Origin: CAG-791 sp964386925
Lineage (GTDB): Bacteria; Bacillota; Clostridia; Lachnospirales; Lachnospiraceae
Length of the DNA stretch: 24,139 nucleotides
Direction of reading: 5' to 3'
NCBI GenBank assembly: GCA_964386925.1
Contig: CAYLUU010000033.1
Coordinates: 1-24,139, forward strand
Below, in pieces: positions 1 to 8,540 of this stretch (position 1 is its first letter; the number at the start of each line of letters is the position of its first letter). The notes under the pieces are model-generated. The model was not told where the DNA came from. It searched no databases and worked only from the letters and a program-made list of their open reading frames with translations. A program made the translations under genes and the position numbers.

Positions 1-1
1 A

Positions 2-580
2 AGCGAAAGTGCACCCGCGAGCCAGAGCGTAAGTGAGAGCGAAAGCGCATCCCCGAGCCAGAGCATCAGCGAGAGCGCAAGCGAAAGTGCATCCGCGAGC
101 CAGAGCGTAAGTGAGAGCACGAGTGCATCCGTAAGCCAGAGCATCAGTGTGAGCACGAGTAACAGCGTAAGTGCAAGTACATCTACAAGCGTAAGCCAGA
201 GTGCAAGTACATCCACAAGTATGAGCCTGAGCACCTCTGCGAGTGTAAGCCAGAGCACATCAACGAGTGTGAGCACCAGCACGAGTAGATCAACGAGCAC
301 GAGCACATCAGGATCCGGCTCACTGAGCACATCAGAGTCAGTGACAACAAGTGAGTCTGTAAGTTCTTCGGAATCTGACAGCGGATCGGTACTTGGTGCT
401 GTAAGAGCAGAGAATGGCGACCAGTCATCTCAGAATGGACAGCAGGGACGTGTTCTTGGTGCTAAGCGTGGCCAGGTTAAGACCGGTGATGCAGGAATGG
501 CTCTGATGGACGCTGCAGCGGCAGGGTTAAGCGGTGTTCTGCTGAGTGTTTGGAAGAACTTCCGACGCAAGAAAAAGTAA
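2..580 (+). CDS. Serine-rich repeat surface glycoprotein (adhesin), 3' end
   Basis: This is the C-terminal part (192 residues visible; the 5' end lies before the window) of a serine-rich repeat protein, the expected substrate of the accessory Sec system encoded just downstream. Residues 1 to about 140 alternate Ser with Ala, Glu, Thr, Val, Gln or Ile (SxSx, with recurring SASxSQS blocks), the usual target of O-GlcNAc glycosylation. The end is a cell wall sorting signal: a VLGA-containing spacer, the motif QVKTGD in place of LPxTG, a hydrophobic stretch and the basic tail KNFRRKKK. A GTG at 149 would be an internal start, but the frame is open to the window edge, so it is not the real start. 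Serine codons at fixed repeat positions are conserved, as expected from DNA-level tandem duplication. The family is clear; which ligand it binds cannot be seen. Confidence 0.9.
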   Translation, partial: SESAPASQSVSESESASPSQSISESASESASASQSVSESTSASVSQSISVSTSNSVSASTSTSVSQSASTSTSMSLSTSASVSQSTSTSVSTSTSRSTSTSTSGSGSLSTSESVTTSESVSSSESDSGSVLGAVRAENGDQSSQNGQQGRVLGAKRGQVKTGDAGMALMDAAAAGLSGVLLSVWKNFRRKKK

Positions 581-655
581 AATAGTGTAGACACGAAATG
601 GCCGAGGAGCTAAAAGAATGAGCAGCAAGACAGGCGGCCAGAGCACAGAATGATA

Positions 656-706
656 AACAAGAAGCATTGGGAGAAACTGGATTCGACCGATGCTTCTTGT
701 TGTGCA
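656..706 (+). terminator. Hairpin between adhesin gene and secY2 (terminator/attenuator)
   Basis: Positions 656-670 and 687-701 form a 15-bp inverted repeat (AACAAGAAGCATTGG with CCGATGCTTCTTGTT, one G-T wobble) around a 16-nt loop. The 5' arm starts A-rich and the 3' arm ends in TTCTTGTT, the layout of a bidirectional or leaky intrinsic terminator, although the U-tract is imperfect. It lies 75 bp after the adhesin stop and before the probable secY2 start. Partial read-through would give abundant adhesin mRNA and less export-machinery mRNA; that role is inference. Confidence 0.6.
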
Positions 707-733
707 ATAAACATGCGAGATGGCAGGAATGGA

Positions 734-2020
734 ATGCAGCTAAGAGCAGGACAGGCGGATCACGTTAAACAACACAGAAGAGGGGAAAAGAACAGAAGGC
801 AAAGAAACCCATTGCTGGGAAAATTCTTGTTCTCATTTTTGATTGTGTCTGCATATCTTTTTTGCAAGAAAATTCATATTCCATGGGTTGTGGCTGTAGA
901 AAGCGGGAATACCGAGCATGGGATGCAGGGCTTTATTCAAAGCGCGATGGGCAACAATTCTGACGCAGGGACTGTAATGGCGGTTGGCTTCATGCCGTAC
1001 ATAACGGCAATGGTTGTGATCAGCTTGTTTCATTCGATTCGTCAGAATAAGAAGACATCAGGGAGACGGAGACTGAATCAGGTGCGCGTACTGACATTGC
1101 TGCTTGCAGTACTACAGGCTGCCATTCGTACTATGCGGGTAGACTATGCGGAAAGTTATTCTCTTCCAATTCCTGTGCTGAATGCAATGACAATGATTGT
1201 ACTTGTAGCAGGTGCGTTTTCGATGGTTTGGATGTCGGAACGGTGCCAAAAATGGGGGCTTGGCGGAACTTCTGTTTTGATTTTGGTGAATGTTGTGCAG
1301 AATTTGTGGAGCACCGGCCTTCGTTCAGTGGAGGAGCTGGGAGAACAGGGAATTAATCCTGTGATAACGGTCCTTGTGGCAAGCCTGGTTTCTTTTTTAA
1401 TTATATTGATTACAGTCTTGATGGAACGATCGGAACTGCATGTGAATATCAAGCGGATTATGATTCATAACTCTTTTGGCGGCGACAGCCATCTTGCGGT
1501 TAAGCTGAATCCGGTCGGGACGATGGCAGTGATGTATGTGATGACTCTCTTTGCACTGCCATACTACATTTGCAGTCTTTACATCTTCCTGTTCGGTGAG
1601 AACGGGGTTGTTGTAGCTGTTCAACGCAATTTGAATCTCCAGAGCATAGGGGGGATTTTGCTGTTCATGTTTTTGTTGGCTACGCTGAACTGTGCACTTG
1701 CCAGGATTCAGATCAACCCGGAGGATATCGCGGATGAGCTGCAAAAAAGCGGAGATTACATTCCGGGTATTCATCCGGGAAAAGACACGAAGTTTTGCAT
1801 CAGCAAAATGGTTTGGTTTGCATCCATAGTAAGCTCTGTAGTGTCATGTATCATTATCATTCCGCCGCTTATATTACAGGAACAGACAGAGCTGAGTTCA
1901 TCCATTTTCCTGCTGCCAATGTCGGTGATGATATTAACAGGAATTGTACTGGGGATACTGGAGGAAATTCACACCGTTGACATTATTAACAGGTATCGAA
2001 GAGAGACATCGTGGTTGTGA
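734..2020 (+). CDS. secY2: Accessory Sec translocon channel SecY2
   Basis: SecY2 is the membrane channel of the accessory Sec system that exports the glycosylated serine-rich adhesin with SecA2 and the Asp proteins. About ten hydrophobic segments are visible. The recognisable core starts at NPLLGKF near residue 25, and the SecY signature NPEDIADELQKSG starts near residue 328, followed by YIPGIHPG. The frame is open from an ATG at 650, but that start overlaps the 656-701 hairpin and lacks a good ribosome binding site. ATG 734 has AGGA five bases upstream and gives 428 residues, nearer the usual length of about 400; ATG 713 is also possible. The stop codon runs directly into the asp1 ribosome binding site. 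Identity is supported by the Asp1-3/SecA2 neighbours; the exact start is uncertain. Confidence 0.88.
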   Translation: MQLRAGQADHVKQHRRGEKNRRQRNPLLGKFLFSFLIVSAYLFCKKIHIPWVVAVESGNTEHGMQGFIQSAMGNNSDAGTVMAVGFMPYITAMVVISLFHSIRQNKKTSGRRRLNQVRVLTLLLAVLQAAIRTMRVDYAESYSLPIPVLNAMTMIVLVAGAFSMVWMSERCQKWGLGGTSVLILVNVVQNLWSTGLRSVEELGEQGINPVITVLVASLVSFLIILITVLMERSELHVNIKRIMIHNSFGGDSHLAVKLNPVGTMAVMYVMTLFALPYYICSLYIFLFGENGVVVAVQRNLNLQSIGGILLFMFLLATLNCALARIQINPEDIADELQKSGDYIPGIHPGKDTKFCISKMVWFASIVSSVVSCIIIIPPLILQEQTELSSSIFLLPMSVMILTGIVLGILEEIHTVDIINRYRRETSWL

Positions 2021-2035
2021 GGAGGCAGTGATCCA

Positions 2036-3661
2036 ATGTTTTATTTCATATCCTCTTGGTATTCGAAAGATGAACAATGGTTTGCGAAGGATAACTCCTG
2101 GTATCGGAAAGAAACACCCTATGCCTTTGATGATACAATCAATCAGCTTCGTATGTTTCGGGAAGCGAAGGAGTCGGCTGAGTTACTGATACTTTCCTAT
2201 GCTCCGGGACTGCGATTGTTTCTTCATAGACAGGGGCTATATCCAACCCCTTATTGGTCTGCATTTGATATGATGCAGGGAATACGCGGACAGGAACTGG
2301 GACTGTTTTCTTATCTTGATTTATCATGGCCGAGGGACATGGTATGGCGTTACACACCATTCACAGTAGTTGGCTTTTGCAAGGGCAAAAAATATGCAAG
2401 AGTTGAATTCGGCGAGGAAGGCCGTGTGATATGGATTGAATACTATAATTTGAATGGGAAAATTTGTCATAGGGATATCTATGATGATCGAGGATTTCTT
2501 TCCAGTACTGTTGTATTCCAATGTGGGAGGATGGTCCGGCAGGAATTTTATGACGAGAATGGGATTCTTCAGTTTACAGAGAACAAGGAAACCGGAGAAG
2601 TCCGCGTCACCAGTGACGGCAGACATCAATTCAGAAAAAAAACATATGATTCATTGCAAAGTGCACTTGAAGAAATGCTTAGGAATCGCTTTGTACAGAT
2701 GGATCCTGATGCAACAGTAGTGATTGCGGCCAATGCGGTACACAATCAGATGATAATGGAATCCAGAAAGGGGCAGCCTGTTGTTTTGTCCTTTTTCGAA
2801 GATCGATATGATATTGCGAATGAGGAAAAATTGCGGTGTGATCTTGCGCAGGCAAGCTTTGCTGTGACGGATACGGAGAATGTCGCCCAAAAGATTCGAG
2901 AGGCAGCAGATGCTGGGTTCCCAGTTTATGATATATCCCCCTTTGATACGAGATTATCCTTAGGGAAAAGTCAGATGATTCGCGAGTTGAAAGTCTACAT
3001 GCCGATTACGGGGTTGGAGCTGCAATTGCTGCAAATGGCACTGGAGCAGGTGATTGCCTATATGGTGAAGAATCAAAGGGTGGAGCTCTATTTGGTCATT
3101 GCCGAGGAATCGGAGAAAGAGACGCAGGAGTTGGTAGCCCTTGTGAATGATATCCTTGTTCAGAATGGGATTAAAGCATTTGGAATATGCATGGAAGGTG
3201 GCCCTGTCACTCGAAATGAGTGTATGGGAGAAGAGGAGGAAATTCCGGGACGCATCATTATTACGGCGGTTCGTTCTGAAAATGAGGTCATCCGCAAACT
3301 GTATGATGTGAGACTTATTCTGGATGTGCGGGATCAGCCGGATCTCTATCTACAGATTGCGGGAATCAGTGCAGGGATTCCGCAGATAAATTACCGGTTT
3401 ACTCGGTATGTGCAGCACCAAAGAGATGGTTATATTATCCAGAACATTCATTACATTACGGGTGCGTTGGAATATTATCTGGATGGTCTTAAACATTGGA
3501 ATGAGGCTCTGGTGTATTGCGTGAAAGAAATAGAACGGCATAACGGAGAAACGCTGGTTGCACAATGGAAGGCAGGCATGGCACGCTCGGTGGGGGAGAC
3601 GCTTGCAATGGAGGGCAATGTCGTGGCAACGTTACAGGGTACGGGTGCTGTGTATGAATGA
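2036..3661 (+). CDS. asp1: Accessory Sec system protein Asp1
   Basis: Asp1 is a cytosolic component of the accessory Sec complex. In streptococci it has a GT-B-like fold without known transferase activity and binds Asp2, Asp3 and SecA2 to deliver the adhesin. The family N-terminus is clear: an FYFISSWY start, a second WY near residue 23 and FDDTINQLRMFR near residues 31-42, with IPQINYRFTRYVQ in the C-terminal third. Length is 541 residues, close to the family norm. GAGGAGG (2019-2025) overlaps the secY2 stop and sits ten bases before this ATG. The end overlaps the asp2 start by 8 bp, suggesting translational coupling. Confidence rests on both motifs and fixed gene order. Confidence 0.9.
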   Translation: MFYFISSWYSKDEQWFAKDNSWYRKETPYAFDDTINQLRMFREAKESAELLILSYAPGLRLFLHRQGLYPTPYWSAFDMMQGIRGQELGLFSYLDLSWPRDMVWRYTPFTVVGFCKGKKYARVEFGEEGRVIWIEYYNLNGKICHRDIYDDRGFLSSTVVFQCGRMVRQEFYDENGILQFTENKETGEVRVTSDGRHQFRKKTYDSLQSALEEMLRNRFVQMDPDATVVIAANAVHNQMIMESRKGQPVVLSFFEDRYDIANEEKLRCDLAQASFAVTDTENVAQKIREAADAGFPVYDISPFDTRLSLGKSQMIRELKVYMPITGLELQLLQMALEQVIAYMVKNQRVELYLVIAEESEKETQELVALVNDILVQNGIKAFGICMEGGPVTRNECMGEEEEIPGRIIITAVRSENEVIRKLYDVRLILDVRDQPDLYLQIAGISAGIPQINYRFTRYVQHQRDGYIIQNIHYITGALEYYLDGLKHWNEALVYCVKEIERHNGETLVAQWKAGMARSVGETLAMEGNVVATLQGTGAVYE

Positions 3662-5195
3662 GAGAATTCGATTGCTTGTGATTGGGGCGGAGCAGGACAT
3701 GTCCTGCTATACGATTCCCGGGGACGTAGCAATTACATATTCGTCTGGCGTTGTCAAAGAGGAGGAAATTGAGAAGGCACAAATCATTCTTCTGACACGG
3801 AAGATTCAGGAAAAAGAATTGGAAAGTCTTCTAAAAAAGGCTTCGGCATACCACATCAGTGCAATAAAGCATTGTTTGATTTCAGACGCAGAGGAGGCGG
3901 GGCTGAATCATGCAATAGTCCCTGATAATTCTGCAGAATATTTGCTTTGCCAACAAAAATGCATGGAAATTCTGGAGCCGGAGCAAATAAATGAATGGCT
4001 TCAACTGCTGTCCTCCAGATATTGGTCTGGTTCAGGGGGAGCACGAATTGGCATCGAATGGATTCATATCAGTCCATTCTTGCGTGGCAGTGTGCACTAT
4101 AATGGACACGAGGGTTTGGTTATCGAGGAAAACTATGGAAGAGAACCTGTACCCATTTTATCCTGGAGAATGAATAACATAATTTCAAAGGATAAACACA
4201 GCGAGGAAATTTATCTGGTCTGCCGTAGAGAGGATAGTGTACGCTGTGAATTGCGTATTACTGAGATTCAAAGTGGATCACCGGATGGTTTTGTTGAATC
4301 AAGGACTGTGCCGCTCCCTATGGAGAAACCTTATGAGTATGAGCGGGAGCGCAGTGTTTATCTGGCAATTGAAATGTGGGCAGAGGGATCCGGCAAAATC
4401 GAGGTTGGTCCCATGCATTTTCGGGAATCAAGAAATGGGGCTGGCGCACTGATTCCGGGGGGAGTTCGGCATGCGGATGTGAGGGGGGAGGAGTTTTTTT
4501 CCTATTTTGATCCGATGGATTGCAAGCCGCCGTTGTGTGTGTATTTTGCAGGATACCATTCCGCACAGAACTTCGAAGGATACCACATGATGCGAAAATT
4601 GGGGGCTCCGTTTCTGCTGCTGACAGATCCAAGACTGGAAGGCGGTTCGTTTTATTTGGGATCTGAAGAGTATGAGACAAAGGTAGAGCAAACGATCCGC
4701 GATGCATTGGAAAAACTGGGATTTACCAATGAACAGTTGATTATGTCCGGCCTTTCAATGGGAACTTATGGTGCAATTTACTATGGAACGAGGCTGCAGC
4801 CGCATGCAATTGTTATTGGAAAACCTTTGATGAATGCGGGGGATATTGCGGCGGCCGAAAGAACGGTTCGGCCGGGAGATTTTGATACTTCGCTGGATGT
4901 TTTACTCAGCCTCGAAGGACGAACCGATGATTCTGCGGTACAGGCTTTAAATGAGCGTATGTGGAATCGATTCGACCGTGCAGATTTCTCTAAAACGAAG
5001 TTTGCTGTTGCTTATATGCGGCAGGACGATTACGATCCGAAGGCTTATGGTGACATATTGGAACATCAGATCAGCGACGAAAGTAATGTATATGGCAAAG
5101 GCATGGAAGGCCGTCATAATGATAATTCCAGTGGAATTAATCAGTGGTTTCGAATGCAGTATGACAGAATTCTGAAAGAAGATTATGGAAGATAG
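3654..5195 (+). CDS. asp2: Accessory Sec system protein Asp2 (glycan O-acetyltransferase)
   Basis: Asp2 is a cytosolic accessory Sec protein with an alpha/beta-hydrolase-like domain that in streptococci O-acetylates GlcNAc on the adhesin and is also needed for export. The nucleophile motif GLSMGTYG puts the serine at residue 368. A histidine in the GRHND motif is residue 488, and an aspartate is at residue 458. The Ser-to-His distance (120) and Ser-to-acid distance (90) equal those I recall for the S. gordonii triad (S362, E452, H482), with Asp here instead of Glu. The frame is open upstream to 3558 inside asp1. ATG 3654 was chosen because MNERIRLLVIG looks like a true N-terminus and overlaps asp1 by only 8 bp. 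The product is 513 residues, and its end overlaps asp3 by 11 bp. Confidence 0.9.
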   Translation: MNERIRLLVIGAEQDMSCYTIPGDVAITYSSGVVKEEEIEKAQIILLTRKIQEKELESLLKKASAYHISAIKHCLISDAEEAGLNHAIVPDNSAEYLLCQQKCMEILEPEQINEWLQLLSSRYWSGSGGARIGIEWIHISPFLRGSVHYNGHEGLVIEENYGREPVPILSWRMNNIISKDKHSEEIYLVCRREDSVRCELRITEIQSGSPDGFVESRTVPLPMEKPYEYERERSVYLAIEMWAEGSGKIEVGPMHFRESRNGAGALIPGGVRHADVRGEEFFSYFDPMDCKPPLCVYFAGYHSAQNFEGYHMMRKLGAPFLLLTDPRLEGGSFYLGSEEYETKVEQTIRDALEKLGFTNEQLIMSGLSMGTYGAIYYGTRLQPHAIVIGKPLMNAGDIAAAERTVRPGDFDTSLDVLLSLEGRTDDSAVQALNERMWNRFDRADFSKTKFAVAYMRQDDYDPKAYGDILEHQISDESNVYGKGMEGRHNDNSSGINQWFRMQYDRILKEDYGR

Positions 5196-6054
5196 AATCT
5201 ATCTGGTTTTCTGGGATGAAAATGCGGCAGATACATATCTGTATGGCAGTAAAATAATCTTTCATAAAAATCGTCTGGTGGAGTATGAAAACCACAGAAT
5301 GGCTTCCGGGACAGTGATTCGTACGTGGTTTTCACAGACTAATTATCAGGCAAAACGTCTGGAACCGCAGCTTCCGATTCTGCAGGAGGGGAAACAATAT
5401 GAAGTCAGAGCATTTCTGAAGTGTCACCCTTCGAAAACGATACTGTTGCAGATAAATTATTACAGCCGGCAGGATGAGCTTCTGCAAGTTGATACGTTTG
5501 AATCAGTCGAGGTCGGTGGCAGCGGATGTTTCTGTAACTATATTACCTGTCCGGAACGAACGGATCATTGGGAATTGCGGTTGGTGCAGACAGGAAGCGA
5601 GGCAATTTGGTTTCATCATTTTGAGATAAGGCAGATAGAAACAAATAGTTCAGAGGACGGAGTGGAGACAAAAGTGCAGCATTGGGCGGCAAAGAGTCTT
5701 CGAAGGATGACAGAAGATGGGGAGATACATAATGAGGAATTTACGAAAACGACCTTGAATATTCTTCTTCCGGATCTGTCGAAAAGAATGTACTGTTACC
5801 CGGATCGGAGAGAACTGTGGGGAATTCCCAATCTGATTGCAGCTCCGACAACATATGTTACGGCAGCAGAGCTGATGGAAGAAATTCCGAGAGAATGGCT
5901 GAATCGAAAGGAGTACGAGAGGTTCAGGACGAAACGATTAATTGCGTGCGGGAGAGCTTCGGAAGATGCGGCAAGATACCTGCATTATCGTGAGAATGTA
6001 GATATTTGCATCTTGGAGAAGCCATGGGATTTATACAATATAGAACTCAATTAA
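5185..6054 (+). CDS. asp3: Accessory Sec system protein Asp3
   Basis: Asp3 is a cytosolic accessory Sec protein with a carbohydrate-binding-like beta fold that forms a complex with Asp1 and Asp2. The family pattern is visible: ASGTVIRTWFS near residues 41-51, TNYQAKRLEPQLPIL just after it, and HWELRLVQTG followed by WFHHFEI near residue 145. The ATG lies inside the asp2 end (11-bp overlap, ATG at 5185), so translation is probably coupled. At 289 residues it resembles the longer Asp3 proteins. The last 130 residues have no motif I can name, though this extension is common. A 97-bp gap with a hairpin follows before secA2. Confidence 0.87.
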   Translation: MEDRIYLVFWDENAADTYLYGSKIIFHKNRLVEYENHRMASGTVIRTWFSQTNYQAKRLEPQLPILQEGKQYEVRAFLKCHPSKTILLQINYYSRQDELLQVDTFESVEVGGSGCFCNYITCPERTDHWELRLVQTGSEAIWFHHFEIRQIETNSSEDGVETKVQHWAAKSLRRMTEDGEIHNEEFTKTTLNILLPDLSKRMYCYPDRRELWGIPNLIAAPTTYVTAAELMEEIPREWLNRKEYERFRTKRLIACGRASEDAARYLHYRENVDICILEKPWDLYNIELN

Positions 6055-6066
6055 TGAGGGGATTGC

Positions 6067-6095
6067 AGGGCGTTTGGCTGGGAACCAAACGCCTT
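6067..6095 (+). promoter_or_regulatory. Intercistronic hairpin between asp3 and secA2
   Basis: GGCGTTTGG (6069-6077) and CCAAACGCC (6085-6093) are a perfect 9-bp inverted repeat around a 7-nt loop, extendable to 11 pairs with one G-U. No U-tract follows (TTCATGAC), so a standard terminator is unlikely. It sits in the only long gap of the asp1-to-gtfB operon and may be a processing or stability element that sets secA2 expression; this is inference. Confidence 0.5.
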
Positions 6096-6151
6096 CATGA
6101 CAACAGGAACCTTTTGATCCTGCTATCATCGATTAAGAACAGGCGGACGAA

Positions 6152-8512
6152 ATGGAAAATCTTCGAAACCGGAGCAGATTGCGTCAGGTACAGAAAATTT
6201 TATACCAGGTGAACAGCTATGCGGAAAAGGTCAGCCGAATGGAGGACAACGAGCTTTCCGGCAAAACGGCAGAATTTAAAGAGCGTCTGTCACAGGGGGA
6301 GGGCTTGGATGAGCTTTTGCCGGAAGCCTATGCTGTTGCACGAGAAGCGGCGAAGAGAACACTGGGGATGTTCCCTTACGACACACAGGTGATGGGGGGG
6401 ATTGTCCTGCACCAGGGGCAAATCGCAGAAATGAAGACCGGTGAGGGCAAAACGCTAGTGGCATCCATGCCGCTGTATCTGAACGCATTGACGGGCAGAA
6501 GCTGTATCCTGGTGACCACGAATAACTACCTGGCGGAGAGGGACGGAAAACTATTAGGGAAGCTATTTCAATTCCTGAACATTAATTTGGAGATTGGCGT
6601 CAGTGATGATCCTGGCGTGAAACTGAAAACGGAAGATAAGAAACGCATCTATCAGGCGGACATTGTTTACACAACAAATGCTGCACTGGGATTTGATTAT
6701 CTGTCAGAGAATCTGGCAGTATCAAAAGAGGAACAGTATCTGCGAGATTTTTATTATGTAATCATAGATGAGGCGGATTCAGTACTTCTGGATGCTGCAC
6801 AGACGCCATTGGTAATATCCGGAGTTCCACGTGTGCAGTCCAATTTATATAAGACAGCAGACTATTTTGTGACGCTGCTGAAGGAGGGCGTGGATTACAT
6901 TCTGGAGGATCAAACGGCGTGGCTGACAGAAAGGGGAATTCAACGGGCAGAACGGTATTTCTACATAGATGATCTTTTTGCAGAGAAGAATTTTGAATTC
7001 GTGAGGCATATCTATCTGGCACTTCGTGCACACATATCCTTTCAGAAGGATCGTCACTATGTGGTGACTGGAGATACGGTTACTCTGCTGGATGAAAAGA
7101 CAGGACGCCTTCTGACTGCAACCAAGCTGCGGGCCGGTCAGCACCAGGCCCTGGAAGCAAAGGAACATGTGACGATTACACAGGAGAGTCGCGCGATGGC
7201 TTCTGTGACCTACCAGAACTTGTTCAATATGTTTGAAAAAAAGGCTGGGATGACAGGAACCGCCAAAGAAGATGAAGAAGAACTGAAGGAAATTTATGAC
7301 CTGGAGGTGGTATCGATTCCAACCAATCGCAGGATGCAGCGTGTGGACTATGCGGACCAGTATTACGGAACGCTGCGCGGATCAATTACAGCTGCGATGG
7401 AAGAAATCCTTCGTGTACATGAAACGGGACAGCCTATACTGGTTATTGCAAGTTCTATTGCCATGAATAATGTTATGTCGGAAATGCTCCTGATGGAGGG
7501 AATTCCACATAATGTTTTAAATGCCTATAATACGGCCAATGAGGCAGAAATCATTAAGGAGGCAGGGCGCAGGAATGCGGTCACGATTGCAACCTCGGTA
7601 GCTGGGCGGGGAACGGACATTCGGCTCGGATCAGGGGTAGAAGAGCTGGGCGGCTTGGCGGTCATTGGGATCGGCAGAATGGAGAACCGCAGGCAGGAGC
7701 TGCAGGCCAGAGGTCGATCCGGAAGGCAGGGGGATCCTGGATTCTCTAAATTCTATGTATCCCTGGAGGATGATGTGGTAATTCACAACGGGGAGGATTG
7801 GCTGGAAAAGTACCGCAGCGGAATGGAAGAAATTCATAACCGCAAAATTATACATGCGGTCAATAAAGCACAGAAAATCTGTGAGGAACAGGGCGCAGGA
7901 GCTCGCCGTAGCACAATGGAATTTGCTGAGAGTATGCGTCAGCAACGTGAATGGATCTATTCCATCCGTCAGGAAATTCTGGACGGCGGATATATCCCGA
8001 AGGACAAGCTGGATAAAATCTGCCTGCAGGTGATTGATCGTTTTCTGAGAGAATACAAAAATGAAAATAACGGCCGGCTGCCGTCGAAGAGCAAAGTGCT
8101 ACGGTTCGCGATGGATCATTTGAGCTACGAACTGAAAGAAATTCCAAAGCAGGAAGAACTGGATTCTGAGGAACGAATTCATGACTATTTATTCGGAATC
8201 ATGAAGAGTCGTATCTGTCAGAAACTGGAGACGATCACGGAGGAGCAGCTCAGGCAGCGGTTCTTCCGAATCATGACACTTCGGGCTATTGATGATGCAT
8301 GGGTAGAAGAGGTTGACTTCCTGCAGCAGTTAAGAAGTACCATTTCGGGACGGCGATATACGCAGCGAAATGTCATGTATGCGTTTCATGAAGAGGCGTA
8401 TGAGGCCTTTGAGCGGATGCAGCACCAGATCCAGTCGGATATGATACGTAATGTGTGTTTGGGAGAAATTGTTCGGAAAGAGAATGGCCTGGTTCAGGTA
8501 ATAATGCCATAA
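6152..8512 (+). CDS. secA2: Accessory Sec ATPase SecA2
   Basis: SecA2 is the motor ATPase that drives the glycosylated adhesin through SecY2. At 786 residues it is shorter than housekeeping SecA (about 840) and close to streptococcal SecA2. Visible motifs are Walker A TGEGKT (96-101), the VTTNNYLAERDG region (about 121-132), Walker B DEAD (206-209), AGRGTDIRLG, and motif VI GRSGRQGDPG. The C-terminus stops after the helical scaffold (YTQRNVMYAFHEEAYEAF) without the Cys-rich zinc-binding tail of many SecA1 proteins. AGGCGGA lies just before the ATG. It is preceded by asp3 and the intercistronic hairpin and followed 28 bp later by gtfA. The SecA2 rather than SecA1 call rests on context plus length and the missing tail. 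Confidence 0.93.
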   Translation: MENLRNRSRLRQVQKILYQVNSYAEKVSRMEDNELSGKTAEFKERLSQGEGLDELLPEAYAVAREAAKRTLGMFPYDTQVMGGIVLHQGQIAEMKTGEGKTLVASMPLYLNALTGRSCILVTTNNYLAERDGKLLGKLFQFLNINLEIGVSDDPGVKLKTEDKKRIYQADIVYTTNAALGFDYLSENLAVSKEEQYLRDFYYVIIDEADSVLLDAAQTPLVISGVPRVQSNLYKTADYFVTLLKEGVDYILEDQTAWLTERGIQRAERYFYIDDLFAEKNFEFVRHIYLALRAHISFQKDRHYVVTGDTVTLLDEKTGRLLTATKLRAGQHQALEAKEHVTITQESRAMASVTYQNLFNMFEKKAGMTGTAKEDEEELKEIYDLEVVSIPTNRRMQRVDYADQYYGTLRGSITAAMEEILRVHETGQPILVIASSIAMNNVMSEMLLMEGIPHNVLNAYNTANEAEIIKEAGRRNAVTIATSVAGRGTDIRLGSGVEELGGLAVIGIGRMENRRQELQARGRSGRQGDPGFSKFYVSLEDDVVIHNGEDWLEKYRSGMEEIHNRKIIHAVNKAQKICEEQGAGARRSTMEFAESMRQQREWIYSIRQEILDGGYIPKDKLDKICLQVIDRFLREYKNENNGRLPSKSKVLRFAMDHLSYELKEIPKQEELDSEERIHDYLFGIMKSRICQKLETITEEQLRQRFFRIMTLRAIDDAWVEEVDFLQQLRSTISGRRYTQRNVMYAFHEEAYEAFERMQHQIQSDMIRNVCLGEIVRKENGLVQVIMP

Positions 8513-8540
8513 GTGCACAGGTACGGACAGAGGAGAAAAA

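Noticed and set aside
2..400. Short regular repeats that could suggest a CRISPR array
   Set aside because: The repeats are in-frame Ser-x codons with no constant repeat/unique spacer pattern and encode a continuous protein.
6006..6212. Possible 68-codon gene bridging asp3 and secA2
   Set aside because: It overlaps both genes in another frame, covers the hairpin, has no ribosome site, and its composition is not protein-like.
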